Assembly (NCBI GenBank): GCA_021811025.1
Contig: JAJZPX010000117.1
Location: 1 to 6,510, forward strand
DNA: 6,510 nucleotides
Source of the DNA: Actinomycetes bacterium
GTDB lineage: Bacteria; Actinomycetota; Coriobacteriia; Anaerosomatales; JAJZPX01
Direction: 5' to 3'
Shown here: in pieces, positions 5,129 to 6,510 of the stretch
Position numbering within the stretch: position 1 is the first letter of the stretch
Layout of the letters: each line of letters starts with the position of its first letter
Program-made: the position numbers and the translations under genes
Notes under the pieces: model-generated
Database searches by the model: none
Seen by the model: only the letters and a program-made list of their open reading frames with translations
Told to the model about the DNA's origin: nothing

Positions 5129-6322
5129 TCACATGGAGTCGAACGTGCCTGCCTCGCGCAACCGCTCGCCGAGCGCGACGACGATCTCCTCGCGTTGCTG
5201 CGTCAGCTCCGCATCCGCGTCGAAGAACCTCGAATCCGCCACCCCCGCGCCCTCGGCCACCCGCCGCCCGAGCTCCGGCGTCCCGGTGTACGCGGAAGAC
5301 CGGCCCTTGCCGATCGCAGCCACCAGACCCGATGCCAGCAGCCTGCGCAAGTCGTGCGAAGCGGTCACCGTCTCGACGTCCGAGATCTCCCGATAGTAGC
5401 GATTCGTGACAGGCCGACCGAAGAACGCGTCGTAGAGGGCGTTCGCGGCGCGTGCTTCCATACCCAGGTCCTCGGTCACGATGTCCTCCAGCACGGTCCA
5501 GATGCCGCGTTCCACCGCTTGGCGCAGCGACAGCGCCTGTACCTGTGTGACCTGGGCGCGCACGTGCGCGGCTACGAACGGCGTGACGTCGGCCTCCGCG
5601 TCCCACGCCTCGCCGAGACATCCGAACGCCCCGTAGTAGTCGGCGAGGTGCGCCCCCCACCATTCCTCGAGGCTGGTGTACTCCTTGGCCTTGAAGCCGC
5701 CACGGTACATGACGAGCGAGGCGAGGATCCGGCACGTCCGGCCGTTGCCGTCCTTGAACGGATGGATGGCAGCGAGCCGAACGTGCGCCAGCGCAGCCTT
5801 CACCGGGACGGCGACTTCCTCGGAGACCTGGAGCCACTCGGCGAGCCCGTCGATGAGGTCGGGCACTTGCTCGGGCGGGGGCGGGATGAAGATCTGGCGG
5901 CCGCCGCGTCGATCGAGCAGGCGGTTCTGGACGGAGCGCAAGCGGCCCGCCTCCTTCACGTACGAGTCGGCGAGCACGCGGGAGTGGATGGCGAGGACGA
6001 GCTCTCGTTGCCAGCGGAAGTTGGCGTCGTCCGCACGCAGGAGCACGTATCGCATGGCATCCGCGTAGCCTCGGACGAGATCGGCATCCTCGACGGACAC
6101 CTCTCTTGGCTTCTCCCCGGCGAGGATGCGCCGGACCTCGTCGACGGTCACCGCGACGCCCTCCATCGACGTGGACGCGGCGACAGCCTCGGCCTCGAGT
6201 TCCCGCCGCATCCGCCCCACCCACCGGCGAGGCAGCGGGCCGCGGGCATCGAGTCGCATCCTGAGCTGCTCGAGCAGCTCCACGTCGTGCGCGATGTCGG
6301 GCGTGATCGCGTAGGGGAACAT
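5129..6322 (-). CDS. fic: Fic-family AMPylator, class II, with C-terminal winged helix (fic2)
   Basis: 397 residues from ATG at 6322-6320, with GGAG (6331-6328) 5 nt upstream. Seen: an N-terminal helical region with S-T-S-M-E-G at 50-55, matching the class II inhibitory motif (S/T)xxxE(G/N), inhibitory Glu54; GRLRSVQNR at 126-134, resembling the G-x-(F/L)-R target-docking segment; IFIPPPPEQVPDLIDGL (144-160), the flap region typical of Fic; and the complete active-site motif HPFKDGNGRTCR at 187-198. Residues about 285-350 (FGRPVTNRYYREI...TASHDLRRLLASGLV..GKGRSSAY) fit a winged helix. A polar tail ends at 397. All catalytic residues are present, so it should be active once inhibition is relieved; its target is unknown. 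It differs clearly from Fic1: shorter N-terminus, different linker and winged helix, different operator. The gene follows purA on the same strand 81 nt after its stop but has its own strong promoter. Confidence 0.93.
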   Translation of the reverse strand: MFPYAITPDIAHDVELLEQLRMRLDARGPLPRRWVGRMRRELEAEAVAASTSMEGVAVTVDEVRRILAGEKPREVSVEDADLVRGYADAMRYVLLRADDANFRWQRELVLAIHSRVLADSYVKEAGRLRSVQNRLLDRRGGRQIFIPPPPEQVPDLIDGLAEWLQVSEEVAVPVKAALAHVRLAAIHPFKDGNGRTCRILASLVMYRGGFKAKEYTSLEEWWGAHLADYYGAFGCLGEAWDAEADVTPFVAAHVRAQVTQVQALSLRQAVERGIWTVLEDIVTEDLGMEARAANALYDAFFGRPVTNRYYREISDVETVTASHDLRRLLASGLVAAIGKGRSSAYTGTPELGRRVAEGAGVADSRFFDADAELTQQREEIVVALGERLREAGTFDSM

Positions 6323-6347
6323 CGCGACTCCAGGCGCGGCTAGGGGA

Positions 6348-6373
6348 TAATCTTATAAACGATTATAAGATTA
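6348..6373. promoter_or_regulatory. Perfect inverted repeat over the fic2 promoter (probable operator)
   Basis: TAATCTTATAA (6348-6358) and TTATAAGATTA (6363-6373) are perfect 11-bp arms separated by ACGA. This is a conspicuous AT-only island in GC-rich DNA between purA and fic2. It overlaps the -10 box of fic2, so it most likely serves as an operator, plausibly for Fic2's own winged helix. It could also act as a hairpin after purA, but it lacks the GC-rich stem and T-run of an intrinsic terminator. Confidence 0.75.
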
Positions 6374-6389
6374 ATCGCGTCCTTCGCAA
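6362..6389 (-). promoter_or_regulatory. Sigma70-type promoter of fic2
   Basis: On the minus strand a perfect -10 TATAAT (6367-6362) lies 16 bp after TTGCGA (6389-6384; 4 of 6 matches to TTGACA). Predicted start of transcription is near 6354, giving a leader of about 30 nt that includes the GGAG ribosome site. The -10 overlaps one arm of the perfect inverted repeat. Confidence 0.65.
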
Positions 6390-6403
6390 GACGCGCATGC
6401 GCC

Positions 6404-6510
6404 CTACGGCCGGACCTCCCACCTCCGCAGGATGGTCTGCTCGCGCGACGGTCCCACGGCGATGATCGACACCGGCACCTCGGCGAGCTCCTCGATGAAC
6501 GCGATGTAGT
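6404..6510 (-). CDS. purA: Adenylosuccinate synthetase, C-terminal end (partial)
   Basis: The last 34 codons before TAG (6406-6404); the rest lies beyond the right edge. The peptide YIAFIEELAEVPVSIIAVGP followed by SREQTILRRW matches the conserved PurA C-terminus (YIxxIEExxGVPVxIISxGPxRxQTI), which contributes to the nucleotide-binding end of the enzyme. PurA joins IMP and aspartate using GTP, the first committed step to AMP in the cytoplasm. The tail EVRP after the conserved block is not distinctive. As a conserved housekeeping gene it gives a fixed chromosomal edge to the accessory segment downstream. A link between AMP synthesis and an AMP-transferring Fic enzyme next door is only a curiosity of position. 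Confidence 0.85.
   Translation of the reverse strand, partial: YIAFIEELAEVPVSIIAVGPSREQTILRRWEVRP

Noticed and set aside
4973..6343. 456-codon plus-strand open frame opposite fic2
   Set aside because: It is antisense to a gene with complete Fic motifs. Such long antisense frames are expected in GC-rich DNA.
6348..6373. Intrinsic terminator for purA
   Set aside because: The stem is almost entirely A/T and no T-run follows in the purA direction; overlap with a consensus -10 box favours an operator.

Overview
The window is high-GC bacterial chromosome, roughly two thirds G+C by eye, with strong G/C preference at third codon positions. Gene content and codon use suggest an actinobacterium-like genome, but nothing here fixes the taxon. 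All genes of the GC-rich background lie on the minus strand. One visibly AT-richer gene lies on the plus strand and looks imported.

Reading right to left, in the direction of minus-strand transcription: the window opens with the last 34 codons of purA (adenylosuccinate synthetase). Next comes a Fic-family gene (fic2, 6322-5129) preceded by a perfect 11-bp inverted repeat that contains a consensus -10 box. After it lies a short frameshifted relic (about 5040-5118) of the winged-helix C-terminus of another Fic protein. Then comes the imported 12-TM MFS transporter (3859-5028, plus strand), then about 310 bp of decayed DNA. A second, intact Fic gene (fic1, 3502-2171) follows, again with a perfect inverted repeat over its promoter. 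Beyond it is an intergenic stretch carrying three more copies of the same operator core, and then a broken N-terminal piece of a type ISP/IIG restriction-modification enzyme (about 2040-1416). The broken gene overlaps by 4 nt a class IV aminotransferase / aminodeoxychorismate lyase-like gene (1419-706). That gene is followed closely by a lipoprotein with Ycf48-type propeller repeats (666-1, running off the left edge).

The segment between purA and the aminotransferase gene looks like a turnover site for accessory genes. It holds two class II (self-inhibited) Fic proteins with C-terminal winged helices, a third Fic relic, a dead restriction-modification remnant, a foreign transporter, and a 32-nt near-identical repeat bracketing fic1 plus the transporter. 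The clearest regulatory signal is that each intact fic gene has its -10 element embedded in its own, unrelated perfect dyad. This fits autorepression by the winged-helix domain. No RNA genes, CRISPR arrays or complete insertion sequences were seen.
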